Origin: Maribacter aestuarii
GTDB lineage: Bacteria > Bacteroidota > Bacteroidia > Flavobacteriales > Flavobacteriaceae
Direction of reading: 5' to 3'
Length of the DNA: 64,000 nt
Assembly (NCBI RefSeq): GCF_027474845.2
Contig: NZ_CP107031.2
Coordinates: forward strand, 2,866,501 to 2,930,500
In this document: positions 9,386-17,424 of the stretch, one piece after another
How the letters are laid out: each line of letters opens with the position of its first letter
Numbering within the stretch: the first letter of the stretch is position 1
Notes under the pieces: generated by a model
What the model was told of the DNA's origin: nothing
Database searches by the model: none
Seen by the model: the letters and a program-made list of their open reading frames with translations, nothing else
Made by a program: the position numbers and the translations under genes

Positions 9386-9820
9386 TTGAAAACAAAGTTC
9401 CTTATAGTATTTTTCTTCATTTCCATTTTTTCGTTTTCGCAAAAATGGGAGGAAACTTATGATGCTGCTAAATCTAAAGTTGAAGAATCTGGTGGGGCCA
9501 TTCTTCTAGTTTTTGCGGGATCTGATTGGTGTGCGCCATGTATAAAACTGGACAGACTTGTCTTTCAATCCCAAGAATTTGAGCAATTTGCCGAGGACAA
9601 CCTAATTCTGTACAAGGCCGATTTTCCGAGAAAAAAGGCTAATAGCCTTGACCCCAAATTAACTGTGACGAATAAACTTCTAGCCGAAAAGTTTAATCCA
9701 AAAGGCTACTTTCCTTTAGTAGTTTTGTTGGACTCAGAGGAAAAAGTGCTCGGTAGTTTTGGATATCAAAGAAAATCTGTTGAAGACTACATTTCACACA
9801 TAAATTCCTTTTTAAAGTGA
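9386..9820 (+). CDS. Exported thioredoxin-family protein
   Basis: This is a 144-residue thioredoxin-fold protein with a cleavable signal peptide (residues 1-18, ending FSFSQ) and the active-site motif WCAPC at about residues 48-52, followed by KLD. The segment FPLVVLLDSE, with its cis-Pro-type strand, completes the fold. The start is TTG, giving MKTKFLIV; no ATG gives a signal peptide in this frame. It likely works as a periplasmic thiol oxidoreductase. Its stop overlaps the GTG start of apbE by 4 bases (GTGA), so the two are translationally coupled. Likely partners are the Cys-containing neighbours in the cluster. Confidence 0.85.
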   Translation: MKTKFLIVFFFISIFSFSQKWEETYDAAKSKVEESGGAILLVFAGSDWCAPCIKLDRLVFQSQEFEQFAEDNLILYKADFPRKKANSLDPKLTVTNKLLAEKFNPKGYFPLVVLLDSEEKVLGSFGYQRKSVEDYISHINSFLK

Positions 9821-10812
9821 AAACCTTGGTCTTATCATTTTTTGTGCTATGCAGCACTATAGGGTTAAGCCAAGATAAAAACTATGTCACGGTGAAGGAG
9901 ACCTTTAAGCTCATGGGCAGTCGTTTTGATATTACCGTGGTTTCCGTGGATGAAGACTTGGGTTATATTAATATTCAGGAAGCCGTAGGGGAAATTAGAA
10001 GGATAGAAAAGATGATTTCTTCTTGGGAAGAATCTTCTGAAACTTATTTAATCAATAAAAATGCTGGTATCAAACCGGTCAAAGTAAGTTTAGAGCTCTT
10101 TAAGCTCATTGAGAGGGCGAAACAGATTTCGCAAATTACGGACGGCGCCTTTGATATTTCTTATTCGTCCATGGATAAAATCTGGAAATTTGATGGTTCC
10201 ATGACAGCAATGCCCACACGTGCGGAAATAGCAAAATCTGTTTCTAAGGTTGGGTACAAAAAAATAATTTTAAACCATAAAGATAATACGGTCTTTCTTA
10301 AGGAGCCAGGTATGAAAATATCTTTCGGTGCCATAGGAAAAGGGTATGCGGCGGATAAGGCAAAGGAATTATTGGTTTCCAAACAGGTGGTTGCCGGTAT
10401 AATTAATGCCGCGGGCGATCTTACGGCATGGGGAACCAAGGCAAGCGGTGAAAAATGGTTGATTGGAATTGCGAATCCGTTAAGTAAGGATAAAATATTT
10501 TCATGGTTGCCCATTCTAGAGTCTTCGGTGGCAACTTCTGGCAATTATGAGAAATATGTGATTATTAACGGGAAAAAATATACCCACATAATTGATCCCC
10601 GTTCTGGCTATCCATCTTCCGGAATTAATAGTGTATCGGTTTTTGCGAAAAGTGCGGAGCTATGCGATGCCTTGGCTACTGCAATCTTTATTATGGGAAC
10701 AAATGCGGGATTATCACTGATTAACCAGTTACCTGTTACCGAAGTAATAATTGTGGATTCCAATAACAAGATTCATAAAAGTAGCGGAATAATGTTCGAT
10801 AATAATCCTTAA
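9817..10812 (+). CDS. apbE: FAD:protein FMN transferase (ApbE family)
   Basis: ApbE attaches FMN to Thr or Ser of exported flavoproteins, using FAD and Mg. The 331-residue protein has a signal peptide (residues 1-19, ending IGLSQ), the GSRFDITV strand, the flavin-binding FGAIGKGYAADKA, VAGIINAAGDLTAWG, and the C-terminal metal/substrate motifs SSVATSGNYEKY and THIIDPRSGYPS. The GTG start overlaps the thioredoxin stop. No obvious FMN-acceptor protein (for example an Nqr or Rnf subunit or an FMN-bind domain) is encoded next to it, so its target is either elsewhere or among the uncharacterised neighbours. Confidence 0.92.
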   Translation: MKTLVLSFFVLCSTIGLSQDKNYVTVKETFKLMGSRFDITVVSVDEDLGYINIQEAVGEIRRIEKMISSWEESSETYLINKNAGIKPVKVSLELFKLIERAKQISQITDGAFDISYSSMDKIWKFDGSMTAMPTRAEIAKSVSKVGYKKIILNHKDNTVFLKEPGMKISFGAIGKGYAADKAKELLVSKQVVAGIINAAGDLTAWGTKASGEKWLIGIANPLSKDKIFSWLPILESSVATSGNYEKYVIINGKKYTHIIDPRSGYPSSGINSVSVFAKSAELCDALATAIFIMGTNAGLSLINQLPVTEVIIVDSNNKIHKSSGIMFDNNP

Positions 10813-10821
10813 CTTCAAGTT

Positions 10822-11031
10822 ATGAAAAGAGCCTTTCTTTACTTGTTTTTTGCAATCTTTTGCACTTCTTGTGTTGCTGTAAGGGAGTACGAGAAGGTGT
10901 ATTTAAATGACGATGAGATGCAGCTATCCGCAAAGGGACCAGAGCGTTTTGAGACCAATTTTCAAATTTATAGAGAAGGGTCGGCAGGAGCAAATGGCGG
11001 TAAAACGGGCGGCGGTTGCGGTTGTAATTAA
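10822..11031 (+). CDS. DUF4266 small lipoprotein with Gly/Cys tail
   Basis: This 69-residue protein has a lipoprotein signal (hydrophobic stretch, then CTSC), a short polar middle containing VREYEKVYLND, and a striking C-terminal tail GGKTGGGCGCN. The pattern matches DUF4266, small proteins usually encoded beside DUF3570. It starts 9 bases after apbE stops, so it is probably in the same operon. The two Cys next to the C-terminus could bind metal, form a disulfide handled by the upstream thioredoxin, or be modified; none of this is shown. Function unknown to me. Confidence 0.8.
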   Translation: MKRAFLYLFFAIFCTSCVAVREYEKVYLNDDEMQLSAKGPERFETNFQIYREGSAGANGGKTGGGCGCN

Positions 11032-11063
11032 GGTAGACCAAATATGAGCGCAGCGAAATGTCC

Positions 11064-11121
11064 GGTCGTGACCGAACTTACCACGAGCGAAGTCGAGGGG
11101 TCTTTTGTGGTCGTGACCGAA
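11064..11121 (+). repeat. Direct repeat GGTCGTGACCGAA (two copies)
   Basis: The 13-mer GGTCGTGACCGAA occurs at 11064-11076 and 11109-11121, 45 bases apart, in the gap between the DUF4266 and DUF3570 genes. Each copy contains a GGTC/GACC half-palindrome. Between them lies GAGCGAAGTCGAGG, which resembles short dispersed intergenic sequences of flavobacterial genomes. No gene is supported in 11032-11251. Confidence 0.6.
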
Positions 11122-11251
11122 TTTGCTCGAAACATTTTGACCACGTATAAAAAATACTTTTAGGATTGATGCTGAATCCGGCATCGTAAACATTGGAATA
11201 AAGTGAAATAGAAATAGTAAACTTTCATGTTACTGAATAAATAACCATCTA

Positions 11252-12529
11252 TTGAAATTATTTTATACGAGCCTATTCTTTTTGATAACCTTCTATGGGT
11301 TTTCTCAGGATAACTCCACCTATCAACAAAGAGTTTTGGAGGCTACAGAGATTAATTTACTTTTCAGCTACTATGGACAGGACGGGAGAAATGCTGCGGT
11401 TACGGGAGGTGAAGGAACTGAGGAATTAACAGATGCTACTTCTAGTATTGTGGTGAAAATTCCTATGAACCCCGATGATGTGCTTACCGTAGATGCCGGT
11501 ATATCGGCATACACTTCGGCGTCTTCCAGCAATGTCAATCCTCTGGACGGTAATCCAAATAATAATACCAGTCCATTTAGTGCTTCTTCTGGAGCGTCAA
11601 GACAGGATGTGCTGGCCTATTTCAATCCTTCTTATCAGCATAGCTCCGATGATCGCAATTCAATTATAAGTGCCAACGCCTATATATCGTCGGAATATGA
11701 TTATTTCTCTGTTGGTTTTGGAGGTGGTTATAGTCGCCTATTCAATGAAAAGAATACGGAAATAGGTATAAGTGCCAATGTCTTCTTGGATAAATGGAAT
11801 CCGCAGTATCCAATTGAACTTAGGAACGGTTTTTCAGATAACAGGATAACGGGCAATGGGGTTTATAGTCCTAATTTTACGACTTTTGAGAGTGAGACAA
11901 GAAATTCTTATTCCGTTTCTTTCTCATTTTCTCAAATACTAAGCAAGAGGCTTCAAGGTTCCGTATTTATGGACCTCGTAAGCCAGCAAGGGTTGCTGAG
12001 CACACCTTTTCAAAGAGTATATTTTGGTGATGTGGCCGATTTCTTTATTGAGGAATTTCAATTGGCGGACGATGTAGAGCGACTTCCGGAGACACGCTTT
12101 AAAATCCCACTTGGTGCACGTTTAAACTATTTTCTAGGGGATAGGTTTGTCATCCGATCGTATTATAGATTCTATAGTGATGATTGGGGAATTAACTCCC
12201 ACACCGCTAATTTAGAGGTTCCAATTAAAATTAATGACGCCTTTACCATCTATCCAAGTTATAGATACTACACGCAAACGGCTGCCGATTATTTTTACCC
12301 CAAGGAAGAGGCAGGCTCCAGTTTAAATTTTTATACTTCCGATTACGATTTGTCCGGTTACAACGCCAATCAATTTGGAATAGGGGCTCGTTACAAGGAT
12401 ATTTTCACCACGGCCAAGGTTTTTATGTTCGGGCTAAAGACAATAGATCTTCGTTTTAATAAGTATGATAGGAGCGACGGTCTAGACGCTTTTATTTTTA
12501 CGTTAGGAACAATTTTCGTTTCGGATTAA
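11252..12529 (+). CDS. DUF3570 outer-membrane beta-barrel protein
   Basis: This 425-residue protein has a signal peptide (residues 1-18, ending YGFSQ) and alternating amphipathic strands rich in aromatic residues through to the C-terminus, as in outer-membrane barrels. Motifs such as DVLTVDAGISAYTSAS near the N-terminus, YSRLFNEKN in the middle and IRSYYRFYSDDW later match DUF3570. The start is TTG (11252). The previous gene is 220 bases upstream, a larger gap than inside the rest of the cluster, but pairing with DUF4266 and ApbE is recurrent in this family. It is probably the outer-membrane component of whatever the cluster does. Confidence 0.8.
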   Translation: MKLFYTSLFFLITFYGFSQDNSTYQQRVLEATEINLLFSYYGQDGRNAAVTGGEGTEELTDATSSIVVKIPMNPDDVLTVDAGISAYTSASSSNVNPLDGNPNNNTSPFSASSGASRQDVLAYFNPSYQHSSDDRNSIISANAYISSEYDYFSVGFGGGYSRLFNEKNTEIGISANVFLDKWNPQYPIELRNGFSDNRITGNGVYSPNFTTFESETRNSYSVSFSFSQILSKRLQGSVFMDLVSQQGLLSTPFQRVYFGDVADFFIEEFQLADDVERLPETRFKIPLGARLNYFLGDRFVIRSYYRFYSDDWGINSHTANLEVPIKINDAFTIYPSYRYYTQTAADYFYPKEEAGSSLNFYTSDYDLSGYNANQFGIGARYKDIFTTAKVFMFGLKTIDLRFNKYDRSDGLDAFIFTLGTIFVSD

Positions 12530-12584
12530 GGCAGCGGAGGTCTTTAAATTTATCGTAAATTCGCACTACAAGTGAAGTAAGCGA

Positions 12585-13661
12585 ATGATAGACAAATTAA
12601 ACATTGTAAAACAACGTTTTGATGAGGTTTCAGACCTTATCATCCAACCCGATATAATTGCTGACCAGAAACGTTATGTAGGGTTGACCAAGGAATATAG
12701 CGACCTTAAAGCACTTGTTGCCAAAAGGGATGAATATATAGAACTGACCAACAATATTTCCGAAGCGGAAGAAATTATAAGTGATGGTAGTGATGAGGAA
12801 ATGTTGGAAATGGCAAAAATGCAATTGGAAGAGGCCAAAATGAGACTTCCTGTTTTGGAGGAAGAAATTAAATTGATGCTTATCCCTAAGGACCCGGAGG
12901 ATGCTAAAGACGTAGTCGTAGAAATAAGAGCGGGAACAGGAGGGGACGAGGCCAGTATTTTTGCCGGTGATCTATTCCGAATGTATACCAAGTATTGCGA
13001 AAGTAAGGGCTGGAAAACCAATGTGATAGATTTAAGCGAAGGTACAAGTGGCGGCTATAAGGAAATACAGTTTGAGGTTACTGGGACCGATGTATATGGT
13101 ACCTTAAAATTTGAAGCTGGCGTACACCGGGTACAGCGTGTTCCACAAACGGAAACGCAGGGCAGGGTACACACGAGCGCTGCCACGGTTATGGTACTTC
13201 CGGAAGCTGAGGATTTTGACGTACAGATAGACCCTAAAGATGTTCGTATTGATTTTTTCTGCTCATCTGGTCCAGGAGGTCAGTCTGTAAACACGACATA
13301 CTCTGCAGTTAGATTAACACATATACCCACGGGTTTGGTGGCACAATGCCAAGACCAGAAATCGCAACATAAGAACAAGGATAAAGCGTTCAAAGTTTTG
13401 CGTTCCAGACTCTATGATATGGAACTGGCCAAAAAGCAAGAAGAAGATGCGGCGAAACGTAATTCGCAAGTAAGTAGCGGTGACCGTTCTGCTAAGATTA
13501 GGACCTACAATTATCCTCAAGGAAGGGTCACAGACCACCGTATAGGATTAACACTTTATGATTTGTCAAACATAATTGATGGGGACATTCAAAAAATTAT
13601 CGATGAGTTAAGTCTTGTAGAAAATACGGAGAAGCTAAAAGAGGCCTCAGAAATTTTCTAG
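12585..13661 (+). CDS. prfA: Peptide chain release factor 1
   Basis: RF1 reads UAA and UAG stop codons on the ribosome and triggers peptide release. The 358-residue product has the peptidyl-transferase-centre loop GPGGQSVN near residue 230 (the GGQ Gln is the methylation site) and a PQT tripeptide in [10 protein letters not shown] at the codon-recognition position; PxT identifies RF1, while RF2 has SPF. The helical N-terminal domain and C-terminal domain are complete. A near-consensus -7 box TAAATTCG lies at 12556-12563. It is followed by pyrF after 24 bases, so the two are probably co-transcribed. Confidence 0.96.
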   Translation: MIDKLNIVKQRFDEVSDLIIQPDIIADQKRYVGLTKEYSDLKALVAKRDEYIELTNNISEAEEIISDGSDEEMLEMAKMQLEEAKMRLPVLEEEIKLMLIPKDPEDAKDVVVEIRAGTGGDEASIFAGDLFRMYTKYCESKGWKTNVIDLSEGTSGGYKEIQFEVTGTDVYGTLKFEAGVHRVQRVPQTETQGRVHTSAATVMVLPEAEDFDVQIDPKDVRIDFFCSSGPGGQSVNTTYSAVRLTHIPTGLVAQCQDQKSQHKNKDKAFKVLRSRLYDMELAKKQEEDAAKRNSQVSSGDRSAKIRTYNYPQGRVTDHRIGLTLYDLSNIIDGDIQKIIDELSLVENTEKLKEASEIF

Positions 13662-13685
13662 TTACCCAAGAACCGATACCCTTAC

Positions 13686-14507
13686 ATGACCACACAAGAA
13701 TTAATAGCTCAAATTAAAAAGAAAAAGTCTTTCCTGTGTGTAGGTCTGGACACTGATTTGGACCGGATTCCCAAGCACCTTTTAAATGAGGAAGACCCTA
13801 TTTTTTCTTTTAACAAAGGTATCATCGACGCTACCCATCATTTATGCGTAGCCTATAAACCGAATACTGCCTTCTACGAAGCCTACGGAGTTAAAGGTTG
13901 GTCTGCATTGGAGAAGACCATTACCTATTTAAACGAAAAATATCCGGAAATCTTTACCATTGCAGATGCAAAACGTGGAGATATAGGTAATACTTCTACC
14001 AGATATGCCAAGGCATTTTTTGAAGACTTGGATTTTGATTCCATTACTGTAGCTCCTTATATGGGGAGGGATTCCGTAGAACCATTTTTGGAATTTAAAA
14101 ATAAGCATACCATTTTATTGGCACTTACATCGAATGCGGGTGCTTTGGACTTTCAAACTAAAAAAATACAAAATTCGGAATTGTACAAGGAGGTCTTAAA
14201 AACATCCTTAAGTTACAAAGGTGCTGAAAATCTAATGTACGTAGTGGGTGCTACAAAGGCGGAATACTTAAAGGAGATAAGACAAATTATCCCGGACAAT
14301 TTTTTACTGGTGCCAGGTGTTGGAGCTCAAGGGGGCAGCTTACAGGATGTTTGCAAGTATGGGCTTAACAGTGATATCGGTTTATTGATAAACTCATCTA
14401 GAGGAATAATATATGCTTCCGGAGAAACGGACTATGCCGATGCCGCCAAACAGAATGCACAAGACCTTCAAATGCAAATGGAAAAAGAATTAGCCAAGGT
14501 TGGTTAA
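13686..14507 (+). CDS. pyrF: Orotidine 5'-phosphate decarboxylase (class 2)
   Basis: PyrF removes CO2 from OMP to give UMP, the last step of de novo pyrimidine synthesis. The 273 residues match the longer class-2 form. Signatures are FLCVGLDTD at the N-terminus, [11 protein letters not shown], the catalytic stretch [13 protein letters not shown] with its Lys-Asp pair, TVAPYMG and the phosphate-binding [11 protein letters not shown], then [10 protein letters not shown]. It starts 24 bases after prfA. Confidence 0.95.
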   Translation: MTTQELIAQIKKKKSFLCVGLDTDLDRIPKHLLNEEDPIFSFNKGIIDATHHLCVAYKPNTAFYEAYGVKGWSALEKTITYLNEKYPEIFTIADAKRGDIGNTSTRYAKAFFEDLDFDSITVAPYMGRDSVEPFLEFKNKHTILLALTSNAGALDFQTKKIQNSELYKEVLKTSLSYKGAENLMYVVGATKAEYLKEIRQIIPDNFLLVPGVGAQGGSLQDVCKYGLNSDIGLLINSSRGIIYASGETDYADAAKQNAQDLQMQMEKELAKVG

Positions 14508-14510
14508 TAA

Positions 14511-14705
14511 CTAGACTAAACTTTCCAGTAACCTTTTCAATTTTTGAGCTTTTTGCTCAAAAAATTCGCCAAGGTGGGTATCTGAATATTGCATATTCGT
14601 AGCCTTGTCCAAAAAATTTTGATACTGATATTCTAATAGTGTAATTGCATCAGCGTTTGCCGCTATCGGGGTAACTGTTCCAACCCTACAATATTGATTT
14701 TCCAT
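14511..14705 (-). CDS. Small hypothetical protein (64 aa)
   Basis: This is a 64-residue soluble protein, mostly helical by composition, ending EQKAQKLKRLLESLV. I do not recognise a family. Support for a real gene comes from its own perfect -7 box (14725-14732, minus strand) about 20 bases before the ATG and from its tight fit, ending 3 bases after the convergent pyrF stop. No cofactor or catalytic motif is visible. Confidence 0.6.
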   Translation of the reverse strand: MENQYCRVGTVTPIAANADAITLLEYQYQNFLDKATNMQYSDTHLGEFFEQKAQKLKRLLESLV

Positions 14706-14724
14706 AGTAATAATTTTGTTCTTA

Positions 14725-14732
14725 CAAATATA
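14725..14732 (-). promoter_or_regulatory. -7 promoter box for the 64-aa gene
   Basis: The minus strand reads TATATTTG, a perfect TAnnTTTG match, 20 bases upstream of the ATG at 14705. An AAATCAGGT copy (14739-14747) lies just upstream, within the -7 to -33 spacer. Confidence 0.55.
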
Positions 14733-14738
14733 CGTGCG

Positions 14739-14850
14739 AAATCAGGTTTTAGATGTGGTGCTATTAGTCATACAGCTAAAAATCAGGTAATTTGTCTTTT
14801 TTTTTAACAAAAACCCTGATTATTATTTAAAACAGCGGGAGTGTAGCTGT
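14739..14850. repeat. Nested direct and inverted repeats
   Basis: AAATCAGGT occurs at 14739-14747 and 14780-14788, and its relative CCTGATT is inverted at 14815-14821, pairing with AATCAGG at 14781-14787. Outside this, ACAGCTA (14772-14778) pairs with TAGCTGT (14844-14850). The block sits between the divergent 64-aa gene and the hydrolase gene, so it could hold operators or form a structured leader. Role not shown. Confidence 0.45.
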
Positions 14851-14930
14851 TATTTTTTTCTTAAATCACTGAGGTTTAGAAAAGAATCGATACATTGTGC
14901 CTTGCTCTTATTTCGAGTAAAAAGAACACT

Positions 14931-15719
14931 TTGCTAAACTATACCAAATACAAACATGATAGTTCTGAAACTTGGGTAACCTTCGTCCATGGAGCCGGGG
15001 GCAGTTCCTCCATATGGTTTAAGCAAGTTAGGGAGTTCAAGAACCACTTTAATGTACTGCTTTTGGATTTAAGGGGGCATGGAGATTCCAAACCCAATTT
15101 GAAAGCCGCTTTTGACGATCAATACACCTTTGATTCCATCACCAATGACATTTTAGAGGTAATAGATTACGAAGGAATAGAAAAATCGCATTTTATCGGT
15201 ATTTCTTTGGGAACTATTCTGATTAGAAATTTGGCGGAAAAATATCCCCACCGTGTAGAAAGCATGATTATGGGAGGTGCGATTATGAAATTAAATTTAA
15301 GGTCTCAAATCTTGATGCGCGTCGGTGTTATTTTCAAATCTGTTGTGCCCTATATATGGCTCTACAAATTTTTTGCATTTGTTATAATGCCAAACAGGAA
15401 TCATAGAGAATCTCGTCTACTGTTTGTTCGGGAAGCCAAAAAGCTATACCAAAAGGAGTTCATCAGGTGGTTTAAGCTTACTTCGGAAATTAATCCATTA
15501 TTGCGTTTCTTTAGATCCGCCGATATCAAAATCCCTACCCTTTATGTTATGGGAGAGGAAGACTATCTTTTTTTACCTACTATTCGAAAGATTGCGACCT
15601 CGCATAATAATTCACACTTATTTATTATAGAGGATTGTGGTCACGTTGTAAACGTAGAGCAGCCCCAACTTTTTAATAGAATGGTTATTGGATACCTAGT
15701 GGGAATAGAAGGGAGGTGA
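14931..15719 (+). CDS. Alpha/beta hydrolase
   Basis: This is an alpha/beta-hydrolase fold protein of about 262 residues. The oxyanion region FVHGAGGSSSIW, the strand DLRGHGDS, the nucleophile elbow GISLGT, an acid in GEEDYLF and the catalytic His in CGHVVNVEQP are all in order. A cap region follows the nucleophile. I prefer the TTG at 14931 (MLNYTKYK), which starts just before the first strand; an in-frame TTG at 14895 would add 12 residues without homology value. No signal peptide, so probably cytoplasmic. Substrate unknown; relatives include esterases and ring-cleavage hydrolases. Confidence 0.82.
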   Translation: MLNYTKYKHDSSETWVTFVHGAGGSSSIWFKQVREFKNHFNVLLLDLRGHGDSKPNLKAAFDDQYTFDSITNDILEVIDYEGIEKSHFIGISLGTILIRNLAEKYPHRVESMIMGGAIMKLNLRSQILMRVGVIFKSVVPYIWLYKFFAFVIMPNRNHRESRLLFVREAKKLYQKEFIRWFKLTSEINPLLRFFRSADIKIPTLYVMGEEDYLFLPTIRKIATSHNNSHLFIIEDCGHVVNVEQPQLFNRMVIGYLVGIEGR

Positions 15720-15741
15720 TTCAGTTTCAAATTTACTAGAT

Positions 15742-16251
15742 ATGAAAACCCGCTTTTTTATAGTAGTATTTTTCACGACTATTTTATATGGCCATGGTCA
15801 AACGGGTGATTGTTCTTGCTGTACAGAAAATCATATGAATTTTGATTTTTGGGTCGGGTCTTGGGTAGTTGAAGGCAATGAGGGTAAAAAGCTGGGAAAT
15901 AATACGATTAATAAGCTGGAAGAAGGTTGTGTTCTTCAAGAACAGTGGGTTAGTACGGATGGAAATTCCACAGGAACTAGCCTTAATTTTTTTAATCAAT
16001 CATCAGGACAATGGGAACAACTCTGGGTTGATAATTCAGGGACTCATCTCAAACTTAAAGGAAATAGGGAGGGGGAGCAAATGATTCTCGCCTCGGAGCC
16101 TTTTACGCATACCGATGGTAGTACCTATATCAATAGAATCTCTTGGACCAACAATAAGGACGGAACGGTCAGGCAAGTATGGGAAGTTTTATCATCTGAT
16201 AAAAATGTGGTCTCCGTACTTTTTGATGGGTTATATAGAAAATTGGATTAA
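15742..16251 (+). CDS. Secreted DUF1579-like protein
   Basis: This 169-residue protein has a signal peptide (residues 1-19, ending YGHGQ), then a CSCC cluster and the segment MNFDFWVGSWVVEG. The FWVGSW start and repeated beta-strand pattern (EQWVSTDGNSTG, QWEQLWVDNSG, VSVLFDGLYRKLD) resemble the lipocalin-like DUF1579 family of small secreted proteins. It starts 22 bases after the hydrolase gene and may be co-transcribed. Function unknown. Confidence 0.65.
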   Translation: MKTRFFIVVFFTTILYGHGQTGDCSCCTENHMNFDFWVGSWVVEGNEGKKLGNNTINKLEEGCVLQEQWVSTDGNSTGTSLNFFNQSSGQWEQLWVDNSGTHLKLKGNREGEQMILASEPFTHTDGSTYINRISWTNNKDGTVRQVWEVLSSDKNVVSVLFDGLYRKLD

Positions 16252-16266
16252 CACAGGTTAGTAAAA

Positions 16267-16469
16267 GCAGCCCCAGGAGGGTATTGATAGCTAATTCAAA
16301 TAACCACTCTAAAAAATAAGACAGAAGTTCTTTTTTTGAAGGTCGTCCCAGAGCTGCATTACAATTACTATTGGTTAGATTACTACTACAAATTAACACG
16401 GATGCTTGGTCTTAACGGGTAATACCTATAAACATTTCCATTTCCGATTAATTTTTACTCTCATTTTAC
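16267..16469 (-). repeat. Promoter-like module, copy A (downstream of susCD operon)
   Basis: This gene-free segment is a diverged copy of the sequence found twice upstream of susC. Blocks in plus-strand order are CTAATTCAAA (16291-16300), CAGAGCTGC (16349), CAAATTAAC (16389-16397), CCTATAAACATTTCC (16425-16439), CCGATTAA (16444) and TTTTAC (16464). Offsets between the last four block starts are 36, 19 and 20 bases, identical to copies B and C. On the minus strand CAAATTAAC reads GTTAATTTG, close to a -7 box. No minus-strand gene follows it, so it is either a relic or the promoter of an unannotated transcript. Confidence 0.7.
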
Positions 16470-16597
16470 ACTAGGAGGTAGGGCTTTGGATCATTAAATT
16501 GTTATAATCAATAAGAGCCACCCTATTTTTGATTGATGAACAGAATGACTCTTACGAATTTTTATTAAAGTATAAGCAGTGTGACCACTAGCGGATG

Positions 16598-17398
16598 TTA
16601 ATTAATACATGGCGAAGGATTTGGTCCAAATGGTCCCCTTACGTCTCCATCGGGTGTAGTAATTGTATAAATATGTTCCTCTTCAAAGGCACCACTAGTA
16701 TAGGAAATTACCAATTGTGATGTACCTGAGGGGACATCTATATCAAAAGAAGCAGCAGCTCCTGCACTAAAAGTATAATCTGTTGCTACTCCATCTATTT
16801 CAAAAGTTACAAAAGCTCCGTCCCAACCGTCACCAAAGAGATCGGTCATATCAATGGTCCAAGTACCGGCTAAGGTGGCGTCGGAAATTGGGGAGCATTT
16901 AATCAAAACGATGAAATTAAAGGCTTGTCGCTGTTCCGGCTGACCGGTAATATTGGGGCTAAAATTATCAAATGTGACCACAGTCCCATCTGTTCCCGTG
17001 GCAGTTCCTAAAAACCGTATGAAATCACCACCAGAAATTTCATCAGTACTTATGCCCAATGCACCCGCAATTTCGGTATAAGGAATGGATAATTGACTTG
17101 GAAAGCTTGTGATCGTGGTAAGTGGAACGGTATCGCTTACAACTCCTCCCGATTCTCTACTTACTGCTAGCTCCCAAGAAGCTACATTGTTTTCCAAGGC
17201 ATCCACGTTAGCCACCAGGGAACTCGATGCAATATCGCCGGCGGCAACAATTGTTTCCTCAACTAGTATTCTTACATAAGGAGCTTTTGAATCATCTAAT
17301 TCTAAAAGATTCAAAGGGTTCTTGTCCTCATCTTCGCATGATGTAACTATTACAGCCATTGCAAAAATTCCTAATATTGATCTTATTGTTATTTTCAT
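16598..17398 (-). CDS. Lipoprotein of the SusCD operon, unknown function
   Basis: This 266-residue protein has a lipoprotein signal with VTSC at the lipobox, followed by acidic residues (EDEDK) of the kind that can direct surface display in Bacteroidota. The rest is beta-rich. The C-terminal half contains TWTIDMTDLFGDGWDG and repeated acidic turns that look like a calcium- or ligand-binding beta-sandwich. It starts 27 bases after the susD-like stop, so it is the third gene of the operon and probably a surface-exposed binding protein working with SusC/SusD. I do not recognise a named family with confidence. Confidence 0.75.
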   Translation of the reverse strand: MKITIRSILGIFAMAVIVTSCEDEDKNPLNLLELDDSKAPYVRILVEETIVAAGDIASSSLVANVDALENNVASWELAVSRESGGVVSDTVPLTTITSFPSQLSIPYTEIAGALGISTDEISGGDFIRFLGTATGTDGTVVTFDNFSPNITGQPEQRQAFNFIVLIKCSPISDATLAGTWTIDMTDLFGDGWDGAFVTFEIDGVATDYTFSAGAAASFDIDVPSGTSQLVISYTSGAFEEEHIYTITTPDGDVRGPFGPNPSPCIN

Positions 17399-17424
17399 TT
17401 TTTACTTATTTATTTTGATTGTTA

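Noticed and set aside
10820..11193. Minus-strand open frames of 73 and 89 codons over the DUF4266 gene and its downstream repeat
   Set aside because: They lie opposite a better supported gene with a lipoprotein signal, lack a plausible promoter, and their residues follow the repeat rather than a protein pattern.
16169..16399. A 76-codon minus-strand open frame running from repeat copy A into the 15742-16251 gene
   Set aside because: It overlaps a supported gene and no protein pattern is visible; a transcript there remains possible, but not this protein.
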